This document shows, piece by piece, positions 1 through 8,360 of a DNA stretch of 42,829 nt. Both the position numbers and the translations under genes were made by a program. The DNA comes from Muribaculaceae bacterium (lineage in GTDB: Bacteria > Bacteroidota > Bacteroidia > Bacteroidales > Muribaculaceae). Where the stretch lies: positions 1 through 42,829 of the forward strand of contig VSPE01000019.1 in the NCBI GenBank assembly GCA_009775225.1, in the 5' to 3' direction. Under the pieces are notes generated by a model, which did no database searches, was not told where the DNA came from, and saw only the letters and a list, made by a program, of their open reading frames with translations. How positions within the stretch are numbered: the stretch's first letter is position 1; the number at the start of each line of letters is the position of its first letter.

Positions 1-71
1 GGTCAATATCGCCTATTTTCGGTCAGCTTGTTGGAGAAATCACAGAATACGTTTTAGAGGAAAGTTACTAA
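1..71 (+). CDS. Possible C-terminal end of an upstream gene (partial)
   Basis: The third forward frame is open from the window edge to a TAA at 69-71 and gives a 22-residue tail ending in EYVLEESY. Its mix of hydrophobic and acidic residues looks like a real protein end. A second frame is open further, to about 156, but its translation is rich in basic and aromatic residues and looks less like protein. No family can be named from so short a piece. Confidence 0.35.
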   Translation, partial: SISPIFGQLVGEITEYVLEESY

Positions 72-127
72 AAATTTTTCAGAAACGGATATGCGGTTTT
101 TATAAGGTATATGTTGCCCGCCCCGGT

Positions 128-163
128 ATTATGCAAGGCGTCCCCCTGATTATGTAGGGCGCC
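128..163 (+). repeat. Imperfect 15-nt direct repeat upstream of the metal efflux gene
   Basis: ATTATGCAAGGCGTC (128-142) and ATTATGTAGGGCGCC (149-163) match at 12 of 15 positions. Their starts are exactly 21 nt apart, about two helical turns. They lie just upstream of the -7 box at 180-187, where an activator or repressor would bind. That they are an operator is inference. Confidence 0.4.
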
Positions 164-179
164 GACGTTTCTGGTGCAC

Positions 180-187
180 TAACTTTG
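180..187 (+). promoter_or_regulatory. Bacteroidetes -7 box before the efflux permease gene
   Basis: TAACTTTG fits the Bacteroidetes housekeeping -7 consensus TAnnTTTG and sits 24 nt before the chosen ATG at 212. No convincing -33 TTTG is present about 20 nt upstream, which would fit a promoter that needs an activator. Confidence 0.6.
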
Positions 188-211
188 CAGCAAAGAAAAA
201 GAGATACGACT

Positions 212-1465
212 ATGGATTTTACCGGACTTGTATATTCGTTTGTGAACATCCTCAATGAGATGTCGCCCTACATATTGCTCGGCTTCGTCATCGCCGGGCT
301 TCTCCATGTGTTTGTAAAGCCGGCCACAATGGCCAGGCACCTCTCGGGCAACAGCTGGAAGCCCGTGCTGAAAGCTGCCGCCTTCGGCATCCCGCTTCCG
401 CTGTGTTCGTGCGGCGTGCTACCTACGGCAGTGTCGCTCCGCCGTCAGGGAGCGTCGAAGGCCGCGTCGACCTCCTTCCTTATCGCCACACCGCAGACCG
501 GGGTGGACTCTATTGCCGCCACGTATTCCCTTCTTGGCCTGCCTTTTGCCGTGATAAGGCCCGTGGCTGCACTTGTAGGGGCTTTTGCCGGAGGTCTCGC
601 GGTGGGTCGTTTCGCGCCTGACGCCGCCGCCGTCGACACCGACGGTGCCTCCTGCCCTGTGACAGCTCCCGACGAGCGCCCGCGCGGCTTCTTGGCGCGC
701 ATTGTCGAGGCCGTCCGCTACGGCCTGGTGGATATGGTGGCCTCGGTGGGCAAATGGCTTGTGATTGGGCTGGTGGTGGCCGCGCTAATCACCGTGCTTG
801 TGCCTGACTCGCTCTTTACAGGGCTGAGCCGCTATCCGCTGCTGGCCATGCTCGCGGTGGTGGCCGTGGCTATTCCTATGTATATATGCGCCACCGGCTC
901 AATTCCGATAGCGCTGTCTCTCATGCTCAAGGGTCTGTCGCCAGGCATCGCGTTCGTAATGCTTATGGCCGGCCCCGCCGCCAACTTCGCTTCGGTGATG
1001 ATACTCAGGCGCACCCAGGGCACCCGCGCTACGGCTATCTATGTAGGCTCGGTGGTGCTTACCGCCATTGCCTTCGGCCTTGTGATAGACCTTCTGCTGC
1101 CGGCCTCATGGTTTGTGCCTGCCGGAGCGGCCTCGGGTATCGCTTCGTGCCACATAGAGCTGTCGTGGTTCGACACATTGTGCAGCGTACTCCTTGCTGG
1201 GCTGCTCATATATTCGGCCATTCGAGGCCGCGCACATTCGCACATACATGACCATATAAAAGATACTGCTATGACACAGACATTCAAGATTGAAGGTATG
1301 GCCTGCGCGCACTGCAAGGCTACAGTGGAGAAAGCTCTCGGCGCCCTCGACGGCGTGACATCGGTCGCCGTAAACCTCTCCGACGGAACTGCCGTGGTGG
1401 AGGGCGACGTGCCCGAAGCCGCCGTGTGTAAGGCCATTGAGCTTGCCGGCTTCTCTGTGGCGTAA
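212..1465 (+). CDS. SO_0444-type Cu/Zn efflux permease with C-terminal HMA domain
   Basis: Predicted inner-membrane exporter of soft metal ions. The permease part (about residues 1-340) has several hydrophobic segments and family motifs: LCSCGVLPTA with Cys65 and Cys67, YICATGSIP, and MAGPAANFAS. A His-rich linker (HSHIHDH) leads to a heavy-metal-associated domain from about residue 354, whose GMACAHC motif has Cys365 and Cys368 for binding Cu or Zn. The layout matches the SO_0444-type Cu/Zn efflux family, related to the ArsP/DUF318 permeases. The ATG at 212 is chosen over an upstream TTG at 185 because that TTG lies within the -7 box. The gene stands alone ahead of serB and has its own promoter. 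The exact metal cannot be told from sequence. Confidence 0.88.
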   Translation: MDFTGLVYSFVNILNEMSPYILLGFVIAGLLHVFVKPATMARHLSGNSWKPVLKAAAFGIPLPLCSCGVLPTAVSLRRQGASKAASTSFLIATPQTGVDSIAATYSLLGLPFAVIRPVAALVGAFAGGLAVGRFAPDAAAVDTDGASCPVTAPDERPRGFLARIVEAVRYGLVDMVASVGKWLVIGLVVAALITVLVPDSLFTGLSRYPLLAMLAVVAVAIPMYICATGSIPIALSLMLKGLSPGIAFVMLMAGPAANFASVMILRRTQGTRATAIYVGSVVLTAIAFGLVIDLLLPASWFVPAGAASGIASCHIELSWFDTLCSVLLAGLLIYSAIRGRAHSHIHDHIKDTAMTQTFKIEGMACAHCKATVEKALGALDGVTSVAVNLSDGTAVVEGDVPEAAVCKAIELAGFSVA

Positions 1466-1524
1466 TGACGCCGTACGTGCGACAGTTACGCACGTTAACA
1501 AATATTAAAATGCGGGAGTTCTAC

Positions 1525-1558
1525 TTTGCTTTAGTTAATTTTGCATTTCATAGATTTG
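1525..1558 (+). promoter_or_regulatory. Promoter of serB (-33 TTTG, -7 TAGATTTG)
   Basis: TTTG at 1525-1528 is followed, 22 nt later, by TAGATTTG at 1551-1558, both matching the Bacteroidetes consensus. A second -7-like box, TAATTTTG, lies at 1536-1543 but has no -33 partner. The ATG is only 11 nt past the -7 box, so the leader must be very short. Confidence 0.6.
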
Positions 1559-1569
1559 CAGAATAGACA

Positions 1570-2790
1570 ATGGACAAGGTAGAACTCATCCTCATGAACA
1601 TAAGCGGTCTCGACCGCCCTGGCGTGACCTCGGCACTCACTGAGATACTGGCACGTCACGATGCCCGTATTCTCGACATCGGTCAGGCCGACATACACCA
1701 TTCGCTCTCGCTCGGCATACTCTTTCGTACCAGCCCCGAGCGCTCCGGCGACATCCTCAAAGACCTGCTCTTCAAGTGCTACGAACTCTCGGTGAAAATC
1801 AGGTTCACGCCCGTGAGCGTGGAGGACTACGAGGCATGGGTGAGCCGGCAGGGCAAAAACCGCTGGATAATAACCATACTCGGGCGTCAGCTCACAGCTC
1901 GCCACATCGCTCTTGTGACCGACGAAATTGCGCGTCAGCAACTCAACATCGACGGTATACAGCGCCTCACGGGCCGCATGCCTCTCGATGCCGACGAGGA
2001 GCCGCAGTCCAAGTCGTGTGTGGAGTTCTCGGTGCGCGGCAATCCTCTCGACCTCAATGCCATGCGCGGCCGCTTCCTGCAGCTGGCACAGCAGGAGGAA
2101 TTCGACATCTCGCTTCAGGAAGACAATGTGTTCCGCCGTTGCCGCCGTCTGATATGCTTCGATATGGACTCGACTCTTATCGAGACTGAGGTAATCGACG
2201 AGCTTGCCGAGCGCGCGGGTGTGGGCGACAAGGTGCGCGCTATCACCGAGCGGGCCATGCGCGGCGAAATCGAATTCTGCGAGAGTTTCCGCGAGCGTGT
2301 GGCTCTCCTCGAAGGCCTCGATGAAAGAGTGATGCGCGAGATTGCCGAGAACCTGCCCGTGACAGAGGGCGTGGAGCGCATGATGCAGGTGCTCAAGCGC
2401 ACCGGCTACAAGACCGCCATTCTCTCGGGCGGATTTACTTACTTCGGCAACTGGCTGAAACAGAAGTTCGGCTTCGACTATGTGTACGCCAACGAGCTGG
2501 AGATAGTCGACGGCAAACTCACCGGACGCTACCTCGGCGATATTGTCGACGGGAAGCGCAAGGCCGAGCTGCTGCGCATCATTGCTCAGGTGGAGAATAT
2601 CGACATCGCCCAGACTATTGCCGTGGGCGACGGCGCCAACGACCTCCCTATGCTCGCAACTGCCGGCCTCGGCATCGCTTTCCACGCCAAGCCCAAGGTG
2701 AAACAGACCGCACGACAGAGTATTTCGACAATAGGACTCGACGGCGTTCTATATTTCCTCGGATTTAAAGACAGCTTCATCGCCAGCTGA
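1570..2790 (+). CDS. serB: Phosphoserine phosphatase SerB
   Basis: Catalyses the last step of serine synthesis, phosphoserine to serine plus phosphate (EC 3.1.3.3), in the cytoplasm. The N-terminal 180 or so residues form two ACT-like regulatory modules; the first contains SGLDRPGVTSALTEIL and the second begins near WIITILGRQL. The HAD phosphatase domain follows, with motif I DMDST at 198-202 (Asp198 nucleophile, Asp200 acid/base), motif II in AILSGGF, and motif III VGDGANDLPML. At 406 residues it has the length of the double-ACT SerB form common in Bacteroidetes. It is transcribed from its own promoter and is followed by a 59-nt gap to the patatin gene. Confidence 0.96.
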   Translation: MDKVELILMNISGLDRPGVTSALTEILARHDARILDIGQADIHHSLSLGILFRTSPERSGDILKDLLFKCYELSVKIRFTPVSVEDYEAWVSRQGKNRWIITILGRQLTARHIALVTDEIARQQLNIDGIQRLTGRMPLDADEEPQSKSCVEFSVRGNPLDLNAMRGRFLQLAQQEEFDISLQEDNVFRRCRRLICFDMDSTLIETEVIDELAERAGVGDKVRAITERAMRGEIEFCESFRERVALLEGLDERVMREIAENLPVTEGVERMMQVLKRTGYKTAILSGGFTYFGNWLKQKFGFDYVYANELEIVDGKLTGRYLGDIVDGKRKAELLRIIAQVENIDIAQTIAVGDGANDLPMLATAGLGIAFHAKPKVKQTARQSISTIGLDGVLYFLGFKDSFIAS

Positions 2791-2849
2791 CGAAAACATT
2801 TTGTCGCCGTCCGTTGTTTTAATTCAAAGCCATAATCAACTATTCATCT

Positions 2850-5189
2850 ATGCGAGCCCCTAAGGCTATAAAGTGCTTCATTATTTCAATTTCTCTTTTG
2901 ACTGCACTCCTTGCGCCACAGACAGCTGCGGCGCAAGGAGAACATCAGTCGGTAGGCCTCGTGCTTAGCGGAGGCGGAGCGAAAGGTATCGCCCACGTGG
3001 GTGTAATCAAGGCGCTTGAAGAGAACAATATTCCGATAGACTATGTCACGGGCACGTCGATGGGCGCTATCATCGGCGGTCTATATGCCTGCGGATACAC
3101 TCCCGAGGAGATGATGGAACTTATTTGCTCCCAGTACTTCATGACAATGTCGGCCGGCAAGTACGACCCGGCTCTCACATACTATTTCTCCAAGCCAGCC
3201 TCATCACCGCAGATATTCTCGCTGCCTCTTGGTGGAAAGGCCGGCTCATCGAAGAATAAGTCTGATTTCAATCCGCAGTCGCTGATAGCCCCAACGCCTA
3301 TGGCCTTCGGTTTCATGGAGATTTTCAGCCCGTACACGGCCCAGTGCCGAGGCGATTTCGACAGGCTCATGGTGCCATTCCGCTGTGTGGCGTCGAACAT
3401 GACCGACCGCCGCAAGCAAGTCATGTCCGGCGGCAACCTTGGCGATGCCATTCGCGCCTCGATGAGCTTTCCGCTCGTGTTTCAGGCCGTGAAAATCGAC
3501 GGCAACATACTCTACGACGGCGGTATCTACGACAACTTCCCTGTCGATGTAATGGAGACAGAGTTCGCCCCCGCCATGATGCTCGGCGTGGATGTGTCGG
3601 CTTCGTCGAAGGGCGAGCCAAATTCGTTTATGGAGCAGCTCGACCTCCTTGTGTCAATGCCGCAGAGCTATGCCATGCCGGAGCGCAAAGGACTCAAGCT
3701 CCGTGTCAATCTCAACGACTACACCCTTCTCGATTTCGACAAGGCTCAGGCAATATACAAGCGCGGCTACGACACCGCTATGGCTATGATGGACTCTATC
3801 AAGGCCCGTGTGACTGCCCGAACCACCCCCGAGGCTACTGCTGTGCGCCGCGCCGTATTCAAGGCTAATACGCCGCCTCTGCGCTTCAATAAGGTGAACG
3901 TGACAGGTGGTGCCAGGCATCAGGACGAATATATAGCCCACCTTTTCCGCCCGCGCAACGGCTGCGATACTATCGGGGCCGACCATGCCCGCCTGTCATT
4001 CTACCACGCAGTGTCGTCGGGCAAGATACAGAGCCTTACGCCCACGGCGGTGATGACGCCGGGCGACTCTACCGGCTATTTCACGCTCAACCTGCGGGCG
4101 CGCATCAAGCCGCGATACACACTCGGTGTTGGCGGGTATATCACGTCGAGTAACAACAGCTACTTTTATGGCCGGGCAGGCTACTCCTCGCTCAGCTTCC
4201 ACTCGCTCAACGCCGACCTCGAGCTTTGGGCCGGACAGTCCTATCTGGCCGCTGTTCTGCGTGCGAGCTACAATCTTCCCACGGCAGTGCCCTCGGCATT
4301 CCGCTTTATGGCTGTGGCTTCGCGCCGAAAGTACTACGAGGACGAAAAACTCTTCTTCCGTGACAACGAACCTACGTTCGTAAATATACATCAGTATTTC
4401 GGCCGTCTGTCGTGGAACATGGCGGCAGGCCGTACGGGCGACATCGGGATAGGAGTCGCAGGTGGCCGTATATACAATACTTTTTACGAAAACAATAGTG
4501 TCGAAAGTTATCGGGCCGGCCGCAATCATGTCTCGCTCGACCTCGGCCAGGCTTTTGTGGAGTACAGCGCAAGCACCCTCAACGACCTCAACTTTCCCAC
4601 ATCTGGCTTCGAGCGCAGGGCGGTCGCTTCGGCTGTCTACGGCAGAGCGAGATACTTCGAGGCGACACGACCCGAAGGTCACCGCGACAGCCGCGATAAT
4701 ACGGGATGGTTACAGTTGCGCTACGACTCCAGGCACTACCTCGGCTTACACCGTCACTGGGCACTCGGGCTGGAAGGTCATGCTCTGCTCAGCTCGCGCA
4801 AGCTCCTGAAAAACTATTACTCCACCATAACCACCGCCCCTGCCTTCTATCCCACGCCGGCGTCGCACAACGTGTTCGACCCCAAACTGCGCTCGTACAA
4901 CTATGTGGCTTTCGGCGCCGTACCCGTGTACAAGTACAACGACAATCTTTCGGCCCGCGTGTCGGCCAATGCCTACATGCCGCTAAGGCGGGTGATAGAA
5001 GGTGCCGACGGCTCGGTGTCGTATGGCTCGTGGTTCGGCAGTGTACAGTTCTTCGGTGAGCTTGACCTTGTTTTTCATCTTCCGTTCGCATCAATATCAG
5101 CCTACTGCAACTATGCCACATCTACAGGCGATGTAAATGTCGGCGTGGCGCTGGGCATATATATCACCGCACCTAAATTCCTTGAATAA
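2850..5189 (+). CDS. Patatin-like phospholipase with outer-membrane barrel (PlpD type)
   Basis: A signal peptide (residues 1 to about 29, ending AAAQ) precedes a patatin domain. This has the oxyanion-hole motif GGGAKG at 41-46, the nucleophile elbow GTSMG at 68-72 (Ser70), and the DGG motif with Asp223, so the Ser-Asp dyad is intact. A POTRA-like segment follows (around KVNVTGGARHQDEY), then a long beta-strand-rich C-terminal half that looks like an Omp85-type 16-strand barrel. This is the architecture of PlpD and Bacteroidetes homologues (type Vd-like). The expected role is phospholipid hydrolysis at the cell surface or periplasmic face; the substrate is not evident. Its stop codon overlaps the proC start by one base. 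Confidence 0.9.
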   Translation: MRAPKAIKCFIISISLLTALLAPQTAAAQGEHQSVGLVLSGGGAKGIAHVGVIKALEENNIPIDYVTGTSMGAIIGGLYACGYTPEEMMELICSQYFMTMSAGKYDPALTYYFSKPASSPQIFSLPLGGKAGSSKNKSDFNPQSLIAPTPMAFGFMEIFSPYTAQCRGDFDRLMVPFRCVASNMTDRRKQVMSGGNLGDAIRASMSFPLVFQAVKIDGNILYDGGIYDNFPVDVMETEFAPAMMLGVDVSASSKGEPNSFMEQLDLLVSMPQSYAMPERKGLKLRVNLNDYTLLDFDKAQAIYKRGYDTAMAMMDSIKARVTARTTPEATAVRRAVFKANTPPLRFNKVNVTGGARHQDEYIAHLFRPRNGCDTIGADHARLSFYHAVSSGKIQSLTPTAVMTPGDSTGYFTLNLRARIKPRYTLGVGGYITSSNNSYFYGRAGYSSLSFHSLNADLELWAGQSYLAAVLRASYNLPTAVPSAFRFMAVASRRKYYEDEKLFFRDNEPTFVNIHQYFGRLSWNMAAGRTGDIGIGVAGGRIYNTFYENNSVESYRAGRNHVSLDLGQAFVEYSASTLNDLNFPTSGFERRAVASAVYGRARYFEATRPEGHRDSRDNTGWLQLRYDSRHYLGLHRHWALGLEGHALLSSRKLLKNYYSTITTAPAFYPTPASHNVFDPKLRSYNYVAFGAVPVYKYNDNLSARVSANAYMPLRRVIEGADGSVSYGSWFGSVQFFGELDLVFHLPFASISAYCNYATSTGDVNVGVALGIYITAPKFLE

Positions 5190-5998
5190 TGTCTGATAAA
5201 GATAAACACAGCAAATCTGCCATAGCCGTGATAGGCGCAGGCAATATAGGCGCCGCAATGGCGCGCGGTCTCGGTCGCGCCGGCGCAAAAGTACGATTGT
5301 ATAACCGTGGCCGCGCCCGCCTCGAAGCTTTTGGCGAGGCTCCGGGTGTCGAAATGCTCACCACCGACATTGCCAAGGCCCTCGATGGTGCCGCCGTGGC
5401 TGTAATCTGCGTGGAAGGCGATGCCGTAGAGCCGGTAATACGTCAGATGGGCAAATCACTCGCCAAGACGCGCCCAGTGGTGGTGTCGTGTGCGGCCGCG
5501 CCGACTCTTGCCCTGCTGTCGGCATGGGTAAAGCCTTTCGACGGCAAGCCCCGTGTGGTGCGAGTGCTGCCTAATATCGCAGCTACCGTCGGCAATTCTG
5601 TAAACCTCGTGTGCTCATGCGGTATGGATGAGGTGGAGGAGCAGACTGTCTGCCGTCTCTTCTCAGCTACCGGAAAGAGCTATGTGATACCCGAAGAGCT
5701 ATTCGGCCCCGCAATGGCGATTTCGTCGTGCGGCATCGCCAACGTGCTACGCTACGTGAGAGCCGCTATGGAGGCAGGTGTGCAGCTCGGACTTAATCCC
5801 GGACTGGCAAAGGAACTCGCCACAGGTAGCCTGGCAGGCACGGCCGCTCTGCTCGATGCGGTAGGTGCGCATCCCGAGGTGCTCGTCGATACTGTTACTA
5901 CCCCCGGAGGCCTCACCATACGTGGCCTGAACACTATGGAAGAGAAAGGTTTCACACCTGCCGTCATTGCGGGCATAAAAGCTGCTTCGTCGCGATGA
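5189..5998 (+). CDS. proC: Pyrroline-5-carboxylate reductase ProC
   Basis: Catalyses the NAD(P)H-dependent reduction of pyrroline-5-carboxylate to proline (EC 1.5.1.2). The N-terminus has the Rossmann motif GAGNIG. The C-terminal domain carries the family signature in the form TPGGLTIRGLNTMEE near residue 240, part of the helical dimer domain. Length (269 residues) is normal. It starts on the TAATG overlap with the patatin stop and ends with a 4-base ATGA overlap with ssb, so the three genes are almost certainly co-translated. Confidence 0.95.
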   Translation: MSDKDKHSKSAIAVIGAGNIGAAMARGLGRAGAKVRLYNRGRARLEAFGEAPGVEMLTTDIAKALDGAAVAVICVEGDAVEPVIRQMGKSLAKTRPVVVSCAAAPTLALLSAWVKPFDGKPRVVRVLPNIAATVGNSVNLVCSCGMDEVEEQTVCRLFSATGKSYVIPEELFGPAMAISSCGIANVLRYVRAAMEAGVQLGLNPGLAKELATGSLAGTAALLDAVGAHPEVLVDTVTTPGGLTIRGLNTMEEKGFTPAVIAGIKAASSR

Positions 5999-6327
5999 AC
6001 AAGGTGATATTACTCGGCAATGTGGGGCGCGACCCCAAGATGCGCATGGTCGACAGCAGCACCGTGGCCGAATTTCCTCTCGCCACAAGTGAGCGGCGCC
6101 GTACTCGCGATGCCGAGGGCCGCGAGGTGGAGCTGCCCGAGCTTACCGAGTGGCACAATATCGTGATGTGGGGCAGGGCAGGCGAGTTCGCCGAAAAGTA
6201 TATCCGCAAAGGCTCGCGTCTGCTTGTCGAGGGCAAGCTCCGCACCCGCTCGTGGGAAGACCATAATGCTATCAAACGATATATCACCGAGATATACGTA
6301 GATACTTTCGAATTGCTTCCCAAGTAA
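5995..6327 (+). CDS. ssb: Single-stranded DNA-binding protein, short form
   Basis: An OB-fold SSB: the N-terminal MNKVILLGNVGRDP, the central EWHNIVMWGRAGEFAEKYI and the KLRTRSWED stretch are all typical. At 110 residues it contains only the OB domain. The flexible linker and the acidic tail ending in a DDDLPF-like tip, which recruits partner proteins in typical bacterial SSBs, are absent; the protein ends FELLPK. Short SSBs occur in Bacteroidetes, so this may be an accessory copy rather than the main one. It overlaps proC by 4 bases. Confidence 0.93.
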   Translation: MNKVILLGNVGRDPKMRMVDSSTVAEFPLATSERRRTRDAEGREVELPELTEWHNIVMWGRAGEFAEKYIRKGSRLLVEGKLRTRSWEDHNAIKRYITEIYVDTFELLPK

Positions 6328-6340
6328 GCAAAACACTGCG

Positions 6341-6364
6341 CACGATTGTTTTTTATTAATCGTG
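6341..6364 (+). repeat. 7-bp inverted repeat between ssb and the metallopeptidase gene
   Basis: CACGATT (6341-6347) and AATCGTG (6358-6364) are perfect complements around a 10-nt T-rich spacer. No U-tract follows on the plus strand, so a terminator is doubtful. It could be an operator or a weak hairpin ahead of the ATG at 6383. Confidence 0.35.
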
Positions 6365-6382
6365 TTATAAAAACTATTGATT

Positions 6383-7258
6383 ATGAGAATGACAGGACGC
6401 CGCCGTAGCGGCAATATCGTTGACCGCCGCAGTCTCGGCACGGGCGGCAAGCTTGGCATCGGCGGCGGCATTGTCGGTGTAATCATTGTGGCTGCCATAA
6501 CGCTTTTCTCGGGAGGCGGCATAGGCGACGTGCTCGGCAACATCATGGGCAGTGGCGCACTCTCGCCTCAGTATGCCTCGCAAAGTTATGAGCCAACGGC
6601 CGAAGACGAGCGTCTCGCTGTGTTCGCCTCGCAGGTGCTCGCCGGTACAGAAGATGTGTGGACGCGCGAGTTCAAGCGTCAGGGCTGGGGCGAATACGAG
6701 TGCCCGAAGATGGTCCTTTTCAGCGGTGCGGTAAACTCTGGTTGCGGCCAGGCTACATCTCAGACAGGCCCCTTCTATTGTTCTGCCGACCAGACCGTGT
6801 ATATCGACCTCGATTTCTTTAAGGCGATGCCGACCGACATCGGCGCATCGGGCGATTTCGCGTATGCCTACGTCATTGCACACGAGGTAGGGCACCACGT
6901 GCAGTATCTGCTCGGAACTCTCGACAAGGCACACAGCGCTATGTCGCGTATGTCAGAGTCGGAAGCCAACAAGATTAGCGTACGCCTCGAGCTGCAGGCC
7001 GACTTCTATGCCGGTGTATGGGCCGCGCTCGACAATGAGATGTTTCAGTCTATAGAGGAGGGCGACGTGGAGAATGCCATAAATGCAGCCTCAAAAATCG
7101 GCGACGACTATCTGCAGCGCAAGGCGTATGGCCGCGAGATGCCCGACAGTTTCAACCACGGACGCTCCGAGCAGCGTGTGCGCTGGCTCAGGAAGGGAAT
7201 AGAGACCGGGAACCCTAACTATGGCGACACTTTCTCTCCCGATTATTCACAGCTATGA
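6383..7258 (+). CDS. Neutral zinc metallopeptidase (YpfJ / KPN_02809 family)
   Basis: The N-terminus (MRMTGRRRSGNIVDRR) is basic, followed by a glycine-rich single transmembrane segment at about residues 22-45. The rest is a zinc peptidase domain with the HExxH motif HEVGH at 167-171, preceded by YAYVIA and followed by HVQYLLG. A conserved ELQADFYAGVWA segment probably supplies a further metal ligand. This matches the YpfJ-type neutral zinc metallopeptidase family; the natural substrate is not known to me. The ATG at 6383 is preferred over a TTG two codons upstream, because the MR(M)xGRR start is typical of the family. The stop overlaps ribD by 4 bases (ATGA). Confidence 0.9.
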   Translation: MRMTGRRRSGNIVDRRSLGTGGKLGIGGGIVGVIIVAAITLFSGGGIGDVLGNIMGSGALSPQYASQSYEPTAEDERLAVFASQVLAGTEDVWTREFKRQGWGEYECPKMVLFSGAVNSGCGQATSQTGPFYCSADQTVYIDLDFFKAMPTDIGASGDFAYAYVIAHEVGHHVQYLLGTLDKAHSAMSRMSESEANKISVRLELQADFYAGVWAALDNEMFQSIEEGDVENAINAASKIGDDYLQRKAYGREMPDSFNHGRSEQRVRWLRKGIETGNPNYGDTFSPDYSQL

Positions 7259-8295
7259 CATTTTCATCTACCGAAGAAAAAGACATATTCTTTATGAGGC
7301 GGGCATTGGCACTTGCAGCCAATGGCCGCGCTCATGTATCGCCCAACCCTATGGTCGGAGCGGTGATTGCAGGCCCCGACGGACGCATCCTCGGTGAAGG
7401 CTGGCACCGGCGCTACGGCGGCCCGCATGCCGAAGTCAATGCCGTAAACGCCGTCGCCGAAGCCGACAGGCATCTCCTTGGCGAGTCGACGATATACGTG
7501 ACCCTTGAGCCATGTTCGCACTATGGCAAGACGCCACCGTGCGCGCTGCTGCTTGTGCAGACCGGTATCGGCAGGGTAGTGGTAGCCGCCGGAGACCCCA
7601 ATCCGAAAGTCTCGGGCCGTGGCATCGCCATGTTGCGCGAGGCCGGTATTCCCGTCACGACCGGCGTGCTCGAGAAAGAGGCCCGAGAGCTAAACCTCCA
7701 GTTTATGACGGCGCACATGCTGCACCGCCCATTTGTCACTCTCAAGTGGGCGCGCAGTGCCGACGGGTATATGGACCGGCGGCGCGAGCCGGGAGAGCAT
7801 GCGGCGCGTATTTCCACGCCACTCACGTCGCAGATAGTGCATTTGCGGCGCTCGTGCCACGATGCTATCGCTGTGGGCGCCGGTACCGTACTGGCAGATA
7901 ACCCGCGTCTCGATGTGCGTCTGCTGGCCGGACGCTCGCCTCGCCCGGTGGTATTCGACCGCCACGGACTGGTGCCCCGCAGCCATTCCTTGCTTGCCGA
8001 CTCCCGCGGAACCATACTCATCGACAAGGATGTGCCGCTGGCCGATACGCTCCATTCGCTATATGCCGACTACGGCATAACATCGCTGCTTGTAGAAGGC
8101 GGAGCCTCGCTTCTTGCCTCCTTTATCAGTGCCGGACTGTGGGATGAGGCATACGAGGAAGTCGGAGTGCGGAGCTTCGGAGAGCGAGGTGCTGTGCCTG
8201 CTCCGGCTATGACAGATTTTAAGTTAAAATCCATTCGCACTCGCGAGGGCGTGGAGTTAAAAACATATAAATGCACCCGAAAAGTGCGCTTTTAG
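7255..8295 (+). CDS. ribD: Bifunctional riboflavin biosynthesis protein RibD
   Basis: Carries out two steps of riboflavin synthesis: deamination of the pyrimidine intermediate (EC 3.5.4.26) and reduction of its ribose (EC 1.1.1.193). The deaminase half has FMRRALALAANG, SPNPMVGAVI, the zinc motif HAEVNA and TLEPCSHYGKTPPC, which supplies two zinc cysteines. The reductase half follows from about residue 150 (FVTLKWARSADGYMDR) and includes LLVEGGASLLASF. Length (346) is normal for the full fusion. It overlaps the metallopeptidase by 4 bases, so the two are co-translated. Confidence 0.95.
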   Translation: MTFSSTEEKDIFFMRRALALAANGRAHVSPNPMVGAVIAGPDGRILGEGWHRRYGGPHAEVNAVNAVAEADRHLLGESTIYVTLEPCSHYGKTPPCALLLVQTGIGRVVVAAGDPNPKVSGRGIAMLREAGIPVTTGVLEKEARELNLQFMTAHMLHRPFVTLKWARSADGYMDRRREPGEHAARISTPLTSQIVHLRRSCHDAIAVGAGTVLADNPRLDVRLLAGRSPRPVVFDRHGLVPRSHSLLADSRGTILIDKDVPLADTLHSLYADYGITSLLVEGGASLLASFISAGLWDEAYEEVGVRSFGERGAVPAPAMTDFKLKSIRTREGVELKTYKCTRKVRF

Positions 8296-8305
8296 TCGAA
8301 AGAGT

Positions 8306-8337
8306 TTGCCCTATTGCCGACAAAGTTATAATTTTGC
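8306..8337 (+). promoter_or_regulatory. Promoter of the DUF6242-DUF6089-uppS group
   Basis: TTTG at 8306-8309 and TAATTTTG at 8330-8337 are separated by 20 nt, an excellent match to the Bacteroidetes -33/-7 arrangement. The ATG of the next gene is at 8361, 23 nt after the -7 box. Confidence 0.75.
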
Positions 8338-8360
8338 AACTTGAAATATCGTAAACTCAA

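Noticed and set aside
1531..2685. 384-codon open frame antisense to serB
   Set aside because: It mirrors a well-conserved SerB; long antisense frames are common in GC-rich codon usage. No separate promoter or recognisable domain.
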